IMG/VR virus record: IMGVR_UViG_3300028416_000014
Coordinates: 1 to 64,000 of that record
DNA from: a virus
Strand: one strand, 5' to 3'
DNA: 64,000 nt
Part shown: in pieces, positions 36,498-45,820 of the stretch
How positions within the stretch are numbered: the first letter of the stretch is position 1
Layout: each line of letters starts with the position of its first letter
Translations under genes and position numbers: made by a program
The notes under the pieces: generated by a model
The model's database searches: none
Told to the model about the DNA's origin: nothing
Seen by the model: only the letters and a program-made list of their open reading frames with translations

Positions 36498-37597
36498 TAT
36501 CTAACTACTTTAAATATGTATCCATTATCAAAATATTCTTTTCTACCACTTCTATCAACTCTAAATTCAAACTTATAGAATCTTTCAGCTTGTAGTGTAT
36601 TGAATCTAAAATCAAAGTAATTGCCAGTTGAATCACAACTTACCTTAGTATACGTTGTATCAAATGGTATCAACACTAAATTAGTTTCAGCATCTCTTAC
36701 TTGATAATAAGTAGTTTGTGGTAGATACTTTATGGTTGAATACGTAGATGATGTTGAAAAAGTTCTTGTTGGATATCTATCCCTACCAACTATTCTAATT
36801 TTAGCAATTGATTCTTCTTTGTATTCAGATAATAAATTCTTAGGATACATAACTATATTTTCATTTGTTAATTCTTGCAAAGATGTAGTTACAAATGATG
36901 AATCATCCCACCTAGCTTCTAAAGTTGGAACATATATAGTATGTGTTTCATTTGAAAAGAACTTTGATGAACCATATCTTATAGAACCACTTTCTTGGGT
37001 ATCTGGTCTTTTTATGATAAACCCATTATTAACACGTGAACCACTTAACCAATCTCTAACATATTCACTTATTTCAACTTTCAAATCGCTAGTTGATTTG
37101 TTAAACGTTTGTGAATATTGTGTATTGTTAACAGATGATGTATACCAAGTGCCACCACCATCGTTAATTATGGATGAACCAGTAGTACCAGTAGTAAATG
37201 AACCAGTCGGCCATTTAAAACTATCATTTCTGAATTGCCAAGAGCACCCATTCGTTACGATTGGATTATAATGGAATTGACCAATACCTTCTGACCAACT
37301 TTGTGAAACTTGTCGTATATCTAGTTGATATTCAGATTGAACTTCGTTTTCTTCAGTAGATGTTAAGTTAAGATAGAATTTAGCATTTGGTGATATATCA
37401 CCATCTACAATTGATTGTGATATGTTCGAAATATCAAATTGTACCAATATTCTACTATTACCAATGAAAGTTTTTTCTGTTTCTTCATCATAAAACTTGG
37501 TTACCTCTAATATTTCATCGACACCGGTGTTCTGAGCTCTACGAGTTGTTTGCTCATATATCGTTGAATCTTTTTGTCCGTATATTCTAAATATCAT
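36497..37597 (-). CDS. Baseplate protein with DNRLRE-like beta domain
   Basis: 366 residues. The N-terminal 200 residues (DSTIYEQTTRRAQNTGVDEI, RILVQFDISNISQSI, NAKFYLNLTSTEENE, then QSWSEGIGQFHY and FNKSTSDLKVEISEYVRDWL) follow the plan of DNRLRE/CBM-like beta sandwiches found on surface proteins. The C-terminal part (RDRYPTRTFS, ERFYKFEFRVDRSGRKEYFD) is a second beta domain. It overlaps the next gene by one base and has AAAGG before the ATG. Likely a baseplate-attached adhesion or stabilising protein. Confidence 0.62.
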   Translation of the reverse strand: MIFRIYGQKDSTIYEQTTRRAQNTGVDEILEVTKFYDEETEKTFIGNSRILVQFDISNISQSIVDGDISPNAKFYLNLTSTEENEVQSEYQLDIRQVSQSWSEGIGQFHYNPIVTNGCSWQFRNDSFKWPTGSFTTGTTGSSIINDGGGTWYTSSVNNTQYSQTFNKSTSDLKVEISEYVRDWLSGSRVNNGFIIKRPDTQESGSIRYGSSKFFSNETHTIYVPTLEARWDDSSFVTTSLQELTNENIVMYPKNLLSEYKEESIAKIRIVGRDRYPTRTFSTSSTYSTIKYLPQTTYYQVRDAETNLVLIPFDTTYTKVSCDSTGNYFDFRFNTLQAERFYKFEFRVDRSGRKEYFDNGYIFKVVR

Positions 37598-37608
37598 TTA
37601 TTTACCTT

Positions 37609-39549
37609 TTAAAAAGTTTGTGGTATAACTCTACCACGAATATCACTATTTGGAAACTTAACTTCAAAAACTGATGGGTCTTTTGGTGGATATATAATAC
37701 CCTGCTTTGATGCCGTTTTTATACTATATTTATTTGGCGAATAACTACCATTAAATTTATTACTGATTTGTAAACCACCAGCACCATTTATATCTGGTCT
37801 TACAACCGATAGTACACCATCGATACCATCCAATAAAACATAAATTTTAGATAAATATATTGGTTCGTTTATTCTCCAATTATCTATATTGAAATATTCT
37901 TTTAATACATTAATACATCTTAGTAGAACTTCGTTAGCGTTGTAGTTTGGTAAAGTTATTATTTCAAAATCAACTGCTATATTTACTATAAATGCGTTTT
38001 TAATATTTACAGCATCGGTTAATATCCTATGATACGATATATACGTTCTTAAATTATCTTTGGTAGCGGGATTTAATTCAGTTAATATTTTATTATTATC
38101 ATACCCCAATGTATATAAATTAAGTGCCAGCGGGTTATCAATTTCAGTTGTTGTTATCTGACCTTCACTTTCTACACTTTGTAACTGACAATCTTGTGTT
38201 ATATATGCTTTTGCTACTGAACCGAATTGTGGTGGTAAAGCATAACATCTCATTAGGTAATCTTCTCGTGTTACAGTTCTGTTTTGTGCTCCGAAATATG
38301 CCATAGCATTATTACGAATTTCTTCCATCGTTTCTTCACTTCTAGCACCACGAGCTGGTTCTTGATTAGTTGTGGCAACTGAACTACGTACAAATCTAAC
38401 TAAAGAACCATCTAACTGATTTTCGTTTTTGAATGTTGTAGTTATGCTTGTTACGTTTGTTAAGTCTTTAGCAGGTACATTATCAGCTATACCATTACCA
38501 ACTAAATATTCAACAGTTAATGTTGTATTGGATGGTGCAACACCATAGGTTTTTGTATATAAAAAGTTTGATGGGTCAATACCTTGGTCTAAATCACCAA
38601 CCACATTATATAAAGCTGAACCAACGTTATCTGGATTTGGTATTATTTCTTCATCAGCATTAGATGATATACCTGCGCCAAATTGTATAACAACCGAATC
38701 CTTATCTTCAAATCTAGTTGTAAATCGCTTTGGAACTTTTTTTAACTCTAAAAGATATGGTGTATCACCACTATATGGAAAATATTCAGTAGAATTATCT
38801 TCATTATTTTCAACTTGCTCAAATACTGTATTTTGTGCTAAGTATGGTACTTTAGTCCAAACATCATCATCACTATCAGTTATTTTTGTAATTCTAATAA
38901 TATCTTCATCTTCAATTTTTATCTTATCATATATTCTTGGTGAACCAAAAGTAAATGTTGATGTTTTAACAGTACCACTACTAGCTTTTATATTCTTTTT
39001 TAAAAGATAATATGTTGGTTGATTTGTAGTGTTATCAATCTGATAAACGGTTACTTCTGTAGGACTGAATGATGATGATACTGAAAAATCTATAAGTTGA
39101 GTAGTTCTAAATTCAACATCTCTAAAATCAGTAGACCCGATAGTCATTCCTTCAGCTATAATCATAGCATATGAAAAATCAGGCTTTACATTATCACCAC
39201 TTCCCTTTGCCGGTACTAACTGAAATACATCCAAATCAACAGTAGCAGGTACAACATTCTTTGGTTTGTAACCATATGCCGCGGCAAGATTAAATAGATT
39301 AGCTTTTTCTTCCGCCGTTGTAAGTAATGATTCTCTAAGTTGTGTATCTGTATAAAATGATAATACATCACCAACATAAGATGCCATTTCTATAAACATC
39401 ATACCAGGTGATGATTCATTAAAATCATTATATGTATTTGGAAAATAGGTTTTAGCAAAATCTATTAGGTTTTTTCTAAACTGCCCGAAATCCCTACCAA
39501 TTAAACTAACATCCCTATTTAGTGTTTCATATTTTTTCTTTGTTGGCAT
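37609..39549 (-). CDS. 6: Baseplate wedge protein (T4 gp6-like)
   Basis: Central wedge subunit of the baseplate: 646 residues (T4 gp6 is 660). Typical stretches are RDFGQFRKNLIDFAKTYFPN near the start, MMFIEMASYVGDVLSFYTD around 50-70, VQFGAGISSN, and the baseplate-J-like ARGARSEETMEEIRNNAMAY, FGAQNRTVTREDYLMRC region near 400. Gene 25 lies directly upstream, the conserved 25-6 pairing of contractile tails. AGGA lies before the ATG. Confidence 0.9.
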   Translation of the reverse strand: MPTKKKYETLNRDVSLIGRDFGQFRKNLIDFAKTYFPNTYNDFNESSPGMMFIEMASYVGDVLSFYTDTQLRESLLTTAEEKANLFNLAAAYGYKPKNVVPATVDLDVFQLVPAKGSGDNVKPDFSYAMIIAEGMTIGSTDFRDVEFRTTQLIDFSVSSSFSPTEVTVYQIDNTTNQPTYYLLKKNIKASSGTVKTSTFTFGSPRIYDKIKIEDEDIIRITKITDSDDDVWTKVPYLAQNTVFEQVENNEDNSTEYFPYSGDTPYLLELKKVPKRFTTRFEDKDSVVIQFGAGISSNADEEIIPNPDNVGSALYNVVGDLDQGIDPSNFLYTKTYGVAPSNTTLTVEYLVGNGIADNVPAKDLTNVTSITTTFKNENQLDGSLVRFVRSSVATTNQEPARGARSEETMEEIRNNAMAYFGAQNRTVTREDYLMRCYALPPQFGSVAKAYITQDCQLQSVESEGQITTTEIDNPLALNLYTLGYDNNKILTELNPATKDNLRTYISYHRILTDAVNIKNAFIVNIAVDFEIITLPNYNANEVLLRCINVLKEYFNIDNWRINEPIYLSKIYVLLDGIDGVLSVVRPDINGAGGLQISNKFNGSYSPNKYSIKTASKQGIIYPPKDPSVFEVKFPNSDIRGRVIPQTF

Positions 39550-39557
39550 TATAGTTC

Positions 39558-39995
39558 CTATTCTATTATTGTATTTCCAGCTGAATCTACAAAGATTATT
39601 ATTTGTGTATTAGCTCCTTGCTTAGTAACTCTAAAAGATAATTCTATTCTTACTAAGTTTCTATCAAAATCCGGCTGTATTAATATATCATCTATTACTA
39701 TATATGGTAACCAAAATCCTATATCATCACGTAATGATTGTTCTAAATCGACTTCTAAAGAAGAGTTCATTTGTTCAAATAATAATGATGGTATATTAGA
39801 ACCAAAATTAGGTTGAAATACACGCTCACCCTTTCTAGTCAATAGTAAGTTTTTAAGATTGGATATTGATTGTTCTTCAGTAGTATAGCTTAAATTAAAT
39901 AAACCACTACTTTTACCAAATGGTAAAGTTATACCAACAGCAACATCCTTATTTAAATCTAAAGGATTATAGAAATATTCTTTCCGCTGTGCCAT
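39558..39995 (-). CDS. 25: Baseplate wedge protein (T4 gp25-like)
   Basis: 145 residues (T4 gp25 is 132). The gp25/GPW family pattern is clear: SISNLKNLLLTRKGERVFQP, then NFGSNIPSLLFEQMN, DDIGFWLPYIVIDDILIQ, and a final beta strand set. It joins gp6 in the wedge core and helps trigger sheath contraction. AAGGGA precedes the ATG. The next gene (gp6) starts 8 bases after its stop. Confidence 0.92.
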   Translation of the reverse strand: MAQRKEYFYNPLDLNKDVAVGITLPFGKSSGLFNLSYTTEEQSISNLKNLLLTRKGERVFQPNFGSNIPSLLFEQMNSSLEVDLEQSLRDDIGFWLPYIVIDDILIQPDFDRNLVRIELSFRVTKQGANTQIIIFVDSAGNTIIE

Positions 39996-39998
39996 TTA

Positions 39999-40484
39999 TC
40001 ATTTCCCTTTTTTGGCGTTTATCTTTTTCATCAAAGATGAATAGTCACGTGTTAATGCTTCACCAACTTTAGTTCCTTCCAAATTTACATCCATTGGTCT
40101 ACCATCCGGGTCAACGGTTGGTGTCATATTATTAACGGTAGGTGTTCCACTATCATATCCTAACATTTCAGCCATAGCACCACGATTAAAACCTTGTGCT
40201 TGTTGGGATGTAAACATACCATTACCATTTATGTTCTGCCATTCATCAGAATCATAGGTTTCAGTCAATATCTGATTAACCATATTATCTTTTGAGAATT
40301 TAATCTGTTTCTTAGACTTAGGTTGTTTAGTTTCTAATATATGGGAAACATCTAATGGGTCAAACTTTGGCTGTTTAACTTTAGGTTGTACATTCTTAGA
40401 TTCGTTAAGTAGTGATTTGAATTCTTCTCTAACTACTTTTCTAACTATACTTTCTAATAATTTAGCTATTTGTCTTGGTTTCAT
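39999..40484 (-). CDS. Small protein with capsid-targeting-like N-terminus
   Basis: I start it at the ATG at 40484 (MKPRQIAKLLESIVRKVVRE), giving 161 residues; the longer frame adds nine residues of poor context. The N-terminus is a basic amphipathic helix ending E-F-K-S-L-L-N-E-S at about residues 22-30, like the L/I/V-x-E sites of the head proteins. The rest is polar, with DEWQNINGNGMFTSQQAQGF near the middle. It lies among baseplate genes, just upstream of gene 25. It may be a packaged or protease-processed protein, or the site may be coincidental. Confidence 0.55.
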   Translation of the reverse strand: MKPRQIAKLLESIVRKVVREEFKSLLNESKNVQPKVKQPKFDPLDVSHILETKQPKSKKQIKFSKDNMVNQILTETYDSDEWQNINGNGMFTSQQAQGFNRGAMAEMLGYDSGTPTVNNMTPTVDPDGRPMDVNLEGTKVGEALTRDYSSLMKKINAKKGK

Positions 40485-40499
40485 AGTATTACTTTTGTA

Positions 40500-40508
40500 T
40501 ATAAATAT
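40500..40508 (-). promoter_or_regulatory. ATATTTATA element, candidate late promoter
   Basis: Minus-strand ATATTTATA 15 bases before the ATG at 40484, just after the stop of the gp5-like gene. Confidence 0.35.
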
Positions 40509-40525
40509 CAATCAGTTTTAATTTA

Positions 40526-41626
40526 TTACTGTTCCATATTATTTATATTTTGTAAAATTGTCTGAATATTTTGTTTGATGGTTGTACTTTCAATCTTATT
40601 TGATTCAGATTTAGTTTTTGATTGTATGAATGATGTAAAGTTTATCAATGGTTGATTTCCTAATTGTGTAAGTACTTGTGATGTACTTAATGATTGAGCT
40701 ATACTGCTAGATTCATCATGTGCTTTTTCCACATTTTCATTTAACTTAATAACTTCATCTATCAACGTTTTTAATTGTGTAAACAATTCATCCATATCCA
40801 TAGCCCAATTAGGTGTACATATGTTTACGGATTTATCAGCTGATAGTATTATATAATCGGATTTAGAATTTAGTAAGATTCTATCGGATGATAGGATTAT
40901 GCTGGGATTATCAAATTGTGATTGTACATCAACACCCCTACCAATATTACGTTGTGATGTTTGTATTCTAACCCGTTGTGATGCTGTTAACCAAATAGAT
41001 GATAAGTCATCATCTATATTTTCAATAGTAAATTTATTGTATTCACCACTTTGAGCTCTACCATTTGATATTATAGTGATTGGGTCTGATTCATTTGATG
41101 TTGACCATGTGGGTCTTTTGGTAGTTTGTGTTGTAGATGGTGTATATCCAAATCGGATAGAATGACCAAACCTTCCTTCAATTAAAACATCACCTAAGAA
41201 TGGTTGTAATGGACTAACACCGGATTCTTCTATAAAACCCTCACCTAAATCATTTGAAGTATCATCTGTATTAGCAACATTTGGTGTACCGCTTGACGTG
41301 TTATCATAATCGTTATTATTTGATTCCGATGGCTGTGGTGCTATAACTGGTGGTAACGCATTATTATTTGGGTTTAATTGAATTGATATGGGATTCATAT
41401 AGTATAATCTTGAATCCCTAGTAGCTCCATTAGTATTAACACCAATGCTAGGGAATAGTAGAACTAATTCACCTAGTATTGGTAATCTTTTTATATTTGT
41501 ATCTAACGGATACGCTTTTCGAAGTAATCCAGAAGAGTCGGATATAAGAACATCTATACTATAAATTTCATTTATATCTGAGTCTTTTAGATTTATATTT
41601 TTAATTACTCCGGTTTTAAAATTCAT
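40526..41626 (-). CDS. Baseplate hub/spike protein (gp5-like, no lysozyme domain)
   Basis: 366 residues. The middle contains FLGDVLIEGRFGHSIRFGYT, the OB-fold segment typical of gp5-type hub proteins, preceded by KRLPILGELVLLFPS and followed by IWLTASQRVRIQTSQRN and IILSSDRILLNSKSDYIIL, repetitive beta strands that could form the start of a needle. T4 gp5 (575 residues) has an internal lysozyme domain, and none is visible here. It is likely the central spike base. It overlaps the 120-residue gene by one base. Confidence 0.7.
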   Translation of the reverse strand: MNFKTGVIKNINLKDSDINEIYSIDVLISDSSGLLRKAYPLDTNIKRLPILGELVLLFPSIGVNTNGATRDSRLYYMNPISIQLNPNNNALPPVIAPQPSESNNNDYDNTSSGTPNVANTDDTSNDLGEGFIEESGVSPLQPFLGDVLIEGRFGHSIRFGYTPSTTQTTKRPTWSTSNESDPITIISNGRAQSGEYNKFTIENIDDDLSSIWLTASQRVRIQTSQRNIGRGVDVQSQFDNPSIILSSDRILLNSKSDYIILSADKSVNICTPNWAMDMDELFTQLKTLIDEVIKLNENVEKAHDESSSIAQSLSTSQVLTQLGNQPLINFTSFIQSKTKSESNKIESTTIKQNIQTILQNINNMEQ

Positions 41627-41988
41627 TAAGACTCCATATCTTTTAATGAATCAATTTTATCATCAATTATTTTAGCGTTTTCTAATAATTGTTTTTTTTC
41701 TTCATCGGATAACCCAAATGAATCTTCCATATTAGATGATGAGTCTTTAAGCATTCTTTGAATTATTGCCGCTAGTTTTACAATCTGGTCATCATTCTTT
41801 ACTGCGATTTCCATATATTCTTTAATTAAAGGTACTACAACGGTAGCATCATTTATATCCTTAACCAACGGCTCTAACTGACTTATTAATAATTTTATCT
41901 GCCTATCTTTCTTTTTTGAATTTGTATATATATCAGACATTATATCTGAAAATGTTTTTCCTTTGAAAAGTTCGGTATCCTTATCCAT
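41626..41988 (-). CDS. Hypothetical helical protein
   Basis: 120 residues, charged and helical (MDKDTELFKGKTFSDIMSDI, then SKKKDRQIKLLISQLEPLV, and KLAAIIQRMLKDSSSNMEDS). It lies between the spike gene and the sigma factor gene and overlaps both, so it is co-translated. No family recognised. It could be a hub chaperone or a partner of the sigma factor, but nothing shows this directly. Confidence 0.5.
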   Translation of the reverse strand: MDKDTELFKGKTFSDIMSDIYTNSKKKDRQIKLLISQLEPLVKDINDATVVVPLIKEYMEIAVKNDDQIVKLAAIIQRMLKDSSSNMEDSFGLSDEEKKQLLENAKIIDDKIDSLKDMES

Positions 41989-42697
41989 ATATATCCTTTA
42001 ATTTATATTCAGGATTTAAATATCCATCTTTATTGTACTCGGTTAATAATTCAGCATATATCATTTTTAACTTACCAACTACCTTTGTTATGTATTGTGT
42101 ATGTACATTAGTTCGTTCTCTTATAAGTATATATAAAGCCTTCTTATTGTAAGAATATAAGTCAGCTCTAGCTCTAAATAGTTCATTTATGCTATCAGCT
42201 ATCTTTTGGTCACGTTCTTTTGAAAATATATCGAATAAATTAATATCAATATAATCAACGTATTGGTCTATAAAATCGGATTTAGATTCTACTTGATTAT
42301 TTCGTGTAACCTCATTTGTTATATTACGCGTGGTATCAATCATAGATATATCAGCCTTTGCTTTCATTCTAGCATAGTTATTATTATTTTCATTAAATAA
42401 ATAGTTTCTAGCTATTACTGTAAAATATGAAAATGCCTTACCTTTACCCTTAGTGAACTTATGTATTTTTTCATTAAGAAACGCAACCACATTAGCCTTT
42501 ACATCTTCATATGGTACATCGAAGTAGTAAGTTTTCCAAGTATGTATAGAGTTTTCTGCTAATTTATCAAATGCTTTGTGTATGAATCTATTGTAAATTT
42601 TATTCCTAAGTCTATCATCTTCACATTCATTATAAGCTATAATAGCCATTTCGGTTATTTTAGTAAAATACCGCTTACCCTTTTTCTTTCGTGCCAT
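41981..42697 (-). CDS. 55: Late transcription sigma factor (T4 gp55-like)
   Basis: Redirects host RNA polymerase to late promoters: 238 residues (T4 gp55 is 185). The family signature is visible: MARKKKGKRYFTKITEMAII near the start, IHKAFDKLAENSIHTWKTYY, then FTKGKGKAFSYFTVIARNYL, which corresponds to the conserved KG-KAFSYF-IA-NYL block of sigma region 2 that contacts the -10 element. The C-terminal extension (RADLYSYNKKALYILIRERT) may be an HTH-like region. The target could be the ATATTTATA/T element seen before virion genes. Confidence 0.88.
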   Translation of the reverse strand: MARKKKGKRYFTKITEMAIIAYNECEDDRLRNKIYNRFIHKAFDKLAENSIHTWKTYYFDVPYEDVKANVVAFLNEKIHKFTKGKGKAFSYFTVIARNYLFNENNNNYARMKAKADISMIDTTRNITNEVTRNNQVESKSDFIDQYVDYIDINLFDIFSKERDQKIADSINELFRARADLYSYNKKALYILIRERTNVHTQYITKVVGKLKMIYAELLTEYNKDGYLNPEYKLKDIYG

Positions 42698-42974
42698 CTA
42701 TATTATACTTTTCGTTAATAGTATTTATTGAATTTTTTAATTGCTTAAATACATATCCAGTTTCATCATCGGATTCAAATGAACCAATCCTATCTAGTTT
42801 GGTTATTTTATTATAAGCTGAATCTAAATCATTATAAATTGATAATAATAATTCATCCGTTTTATTTAATTCATCTTCAATTTCTTCATATTTTGTTAGT
42901 ATATTATAAAGAGCATAAAGGCATATTGCGAATAATGTAAGTACTACTATCAATATTGTTACTGCGAATTCCAT
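42675..42974 (-). CDS. Small membrane protein with coiled coil
   Basis: I start it at the ATG at 42974, next to the stop of the HD gene, giving 99 residues. MEFAVTILIVVLTLFAICLY forms an N-terminal membrane helix. It is followed by a charged coiled coil (EEIEDELNKTDELLLSIYND, LDSAYNKITKLD) and a short polar tail. It overlaps the start of the sigma factor gene by 23 bases. The topology (short outside, coiled coil in the cytoplasm or periplasm) resembles spanin-like or scaffold proteins. Function unknown. Confidence 0.55.
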   Translation of the reverse strand: MEFAVTILIVVLTLFAICLYALYNILTKYEEIEDELNKTDELLLSIYNDLDSAYNKITKLDRIGSFESDDETGYVFKQLKNSINTINEKYNIDGTKEKG

Positions 42975-42975
42975 A

Positions 42976-43752
42976 TTAAACTTCAGTTGTGTTTCCAAAT
43001 ATTGATTTAAAATCAACTTTATCTGGCATTTTAATATCTTTTAACTTTTGTTTCTTAGTTGGCCTACCACCCTTATTTAAACTATTAGATACTTTTGATT
43101 GTTTAAGTTTCAACCATCTTTCATTTTCATATCGCGCTGCCATAATATCAGCCTGATGCATTATAAATGGTAGCGATGTTTTCAATGAATTATCTTTATT
43201 ATATGATATAAAGTATTCTTTATTACCATCATCATATAAACCATCGGTTAATTTGATACTTAAATATTCTATTTCGGATATTTTGATTCCATAATGGTTT
43301 AGTAGCCAAAAAGTTCTATCATTAAGATTCATAAAGTGCATACTAGCGTTTGTTTTATAAATCTTTCCTTGATTTTCTATATGCCATTGTGAATCATTTG
43401 GAATGTACCAACTATCTGTATCATTACCAACCTTTCCCAAATCATGATGTAATGCAGTAAATATTACAGTTTCTTTATCATAATCACCAATACCCATACC
43501 CATTTCAACATACAAATCATATACCTTTATGGCATTACGTGTAACTCTAAGTATATGGTCAATATACCCACCTGCGAATGCATTGTGAAAATGAGCGGTG
43601 GATGATGCTGGCGTAAGGACTATTCGATTCTCTAATAAATCATACATATTGTTTAAGGATTCCAACCTACTACCACTAAAGGTATTATTGATTAGTTTTC
43701 TAAACTTAACGTAATTTTCTTGTATTGTTGTTTCATCTAAAATGTGTACCAT
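42976..43752 (-). CDS. HD-domain phosphohydrolase
   Basis: 258 residues. The HD superfamily motifs are visible: an N-terminal H in GGYIDHILRVTRNAIKVYDL, the H-D pair in FTALHHDLGKVGN, and a later D in MHQADIMAARYENE. These enzymes hydrolyse phosphate esters such as nucleotides or cyclic nucleotides. The exact substrate is not visible. HD proteins in phages can tune nucleotide pools or degrade signalling nucleotides. It lies between GroES and the small membrane protein. Confidence 0.8.
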   Translation of the reverse strand: MVHILDETTIQENYVKFRKLINNTFSGSRLESLNNMYDLLENRIVLTPASSTAHFHNAFAGGYIDHILRVTRNAIKVYDLYVEMGMGIGDYDKETVIFTALHHDLGKVGNDTDSWYIPNDSQWHIENQGKIYKTNASMHFMNLNDRTFWLLNHYGIKISEIEYLSIKLTDGLYDDGNKEYFISYNKDNSLKTSLPFIMHQADIMAARYENERWLKLKQSKVSNSLNKGGRPTKKQKLKDIKMPDKVDFKSIFGNTTEV

Positions 43753-43757
43753 AACTT

Positions 43758-44057
43758 TTATTTTTTATTTTTTAATATTGATAATAATTCACTTTCTCTA
43801 TAAATGTGATATGTTTTTCCACCATTCTTATGTTTAAAGCCAGTACCATCTAATAATACAGTATCTCCAACTTTAACACTCATTGGTATTTTATTACCTG
43901 TATGTGTAAATAACCCATCACCAACGGCAATTACCTCACCCATCATTGTTGTTTCTGAACCAGATGGTTTGTAAAGACCACCCTTTGTTTTTTCGTCGTA
44001 ACGTTTTACTATTTCAATCACAACTCTATCCCCTAAAGGTTTGTATTCCATTTCCAT
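43758..44057 (-). CDS. groES: GroES-like co-chaperonin
   Basis: 99 residues, the usual GroES length (97). The sequence follows the family: YKPLGDRVVIEIVKR, the mobile loop YDEKTKGGLYKPSGSET (with the GGL at its tip), MGEVIAVGDG, VKVGDTVLLDGTG and YHIYRESELLSIL. It would cap host GroEL to fold phage proteins, the role gp31 plays for T4 capsid protein. Unlike gp31, it is a close GroES homologue. It is followed within 5 bases by the HD gene and preceded by ClpP. Confidence 0.93.
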   Translation of the reverse strand: MEMEYKPLGDRVVIEIVKRYDEKTKGGLYKPSGSETTMMGEVIAVGDGLFTHTGNKIPMSVKVGDTVLLDGTGFKHKNGGKTYHIYRESELLSILKNKK

Positions 44058-44059
44058 AA

Positions 44060-44686
44060 TTATATTATTTTATCTACGATTCCTAATTCTAAAGCTTGAG
44101 TTGATGTTAAAAAGTAATCAGTTTGTTGATTATCTGACCACCATTTCTTATCCTTTTTAGTACATTCTTCCATTATACGATTACAATCATCTTCCAATTG
44201 TTCTGCGAATTTAGCATTGGATTTTACATCTGATAACTTACCTGCTGTAAATGATGATAGCTGATGTACCATTATTTTTGAATGTTTAGATACTGCTCGT
44301 AATCCCGTACCTGCTGTTAATAACAAAGCCGCTGCAGACATAGCCATACCCCTACATACTATATTTGTTTTAACACCATCATTATCTAATGTACGAATGT
44401 AATCTATCAAACCCAATGTTTCAACAACATCACCACCACCAGAATTAAGTAATATGGTTACCGATGTTAAGTTTGGATTAATCTTTCTAAGTAATCTACA
44501 TTTGGATATAACATCAAATAGTAGTCCCGGTTCTATTAAATCATTAATCATAATGATATTATCAGCTACATCAATACCATAATCCAATTCTCTGAATTCT
44601 TGAAACCACTTACTACGCTCATCTGAATTTGTAGTTGTGTAATTTACATTCATTTCAGATTCATTCCCATCGTTATAAAGACTCAT
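44060..44686 (-). CDS. clpP: ClpP-like serine protease
   Basis: 208 residues. The ClpP catalytic residues can be placed: Ser in GMAMSAAALLLTAGTG, His in KIMVHQLSSF and Asp in TDYFLTSTQALELGIVD. The N-terminal SVTILLNSGGGDVVETLGLI matches the ClpP fold. No Clp ATPase gene lies in the window, so it would rely on the host ATPase or act alone. It could alter host proteolysis, including turnover of tmRNA-tagged peptides, since the same phage encodes a tmRNA. It is paired with GroES. Confidence 0.88.
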   Translation of the reverse strand: MSLYNDGNESEMNVNYTTTNSDERSKWFQEFRELDYGIDVADNIIMINDLIEPGLLFDVISKCRLLRKINPNLTSVTILLNSGGGDVVETLGLIDYIRTLDNDGVKTNIVCRGMAMSAAALLLTAGTGLRAVSKHSKIMVHQLSSFTAGKLSDVKSNAKFAEQLEDDCNRIMEECTKKDKKWWSDNQQTDYFLTSTQALELGIVDKII

Positions 44687-44747
44687 ACTACATATTTTTT
44701 TTACAATTTATTAAATATACGAAAAATTATTTAAAAAACAAAATTTA

Positions 44748-45752
44748 TTACATATTATTTTCGTTGAATCTATCTGAATCTGAATAATTTTTAAAATTAG
44801 GGTCAGCCTGGTTTTTAGGTTTTGTAATCTTAGGGTTTGGTGTTTCTATTTGTTTTTTAATTTCTTTTTTTTTACCCAATACTATAGGTAATTCTTCTAC
44901 ATCATCATCAGAATCTTTAATTATAATTGGATTTATTTTTTTAGGTTTATCTGTATATGTTAATTTGTTAAGAGCTAAAACCATAGCTATAGCTAATGGG
45001 TCGAATACAAAAACAATTAGTAAGGTAAACCAATTTACAACAACATCCATTGGTTTATTTGTTATTTTTGATAGATATCGAAGTGTGCCTATTTCAGCAG
45101 TAACTTCTGAATCGGATTGAACTTTTAATATCTTAAAATCAATATTTGTAACAGAGTCGGTTAAACTTTCTATTTTTGTAGAAATTACATTTCGTTGTTC
45201 TTTAGATTCTAGTAACTGGCGTTCTAAAACTCGGCGTGTTGATGATGATGTAGTCGTTATTATTTGACCAGTTTCTCTATCTTTATATTGAATAACATTG
45301 TTTGATAAGCCTTTAGATAGTTCTGTTATAGATTCACTCAAATTTTGCTTTTCAACTATTAACATTGATAGTTGATTATTATATCTATCTTTTTTAAATT
45401 CCAATACTGATATATTTTTATTTAAGATAGCTAATTCATCTGATGTTTTTTGGTATGCTGATGTTAAGAAACCATATATACCAGCTGATGTTATAATCAT
45501 TAATACGAATATCGATAATGTTAGATAGTACTTTACCCAACCCGCAGTTTTCCAATGATTGTGTAAATATGATGCAACTATTAATTTAGAAAATTCTAAA
45601 GAACTAGCTAAGATTATTACTTCATTTTTAGCACCGGCAAATAATGAACTAAGTCCAAAAACAGAATAATATGCAGCTGATGTAGCTAGCATAAACGTAC
45701 TTATAAACATTATGAAAATAAAAATGTTTCTTTTATTAATGGTTTTTTTCAT
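44748..45752 (-). CDS. Polytopic membrane protein with central coiled coil
   Basis: I start it at MKKTINKRNIFIFIMFIST (ATG at 45752), giving 334 residues. There are three N-terminal hydrophobic segments (IFIFIMFISTFMLATSAAYY, NEVIILASSLEFSKLIVASY, YLTLSIFVLMIITSAGIYGF), a long polar coiled-coil region of about 130 residues, and a fourth segment (WFTLLIVFVFDPLAIAMVLAL) before a charged, Pro/Lys-rich C-terminal tail. No family named. It could be a superinfection or envelope-remodelling protein. Minus-strand TATAAATA lies about 35 bases before the ATG. Confidence 0.6.
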   Translation of the reverse strand: MKKTINKRNIFIFIMFISTFMLATSAAYYSVFGLSSLFAGAKNEVIILASSLEFSKLIVASYLHNHWKTAGWVKYYLTLSIFVLMIITSAGIYGFLTSAYQKTSDELAILNKNISVLEFKKDRYNNQLSMLIVEKQNLSESITELSKGLSNNVIQYKDRETGQIITTTSSSTRRVLERQLLESKEQRNVISTKIESLTDSVTNIDFKILKVQSDSEVTAEIGTLRYLSKITNKPMDVVVNWFTLLIVFVFDPLAIAMVLALNKLTYTDKPKKINPIIIKDSDDDVEELPIVLGKKKEIKKQIETPNPKITKPKNQADPNFKNYSDSDRFNENNM

Positions 45753-45781
45753 TTTATTAGTTTTATTAAATTTTAAATCTG

Positions 45782-45789
45782 TATTTATA
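45782..45789 (-). promoter_or_regulatory. TATAAATA sequence, possible T4-type late promoter
   Basis: Minus-strand TATAAATA, the exact T4 late promoter core, 30-37 bases before the ATG at 45752. It is a single copy in an AT-rich gap and may be chance. Confidence 0.35.
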
Positions 45790-45820
45790 AATAAACTATT
45801 TATTTTATAATATAGCAAAA

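Noticed and set aside
40526-41626. Lysozyme domain in the gp5-like protein
   Set aside because: The protein is too short and no lysozyme motif is visible.
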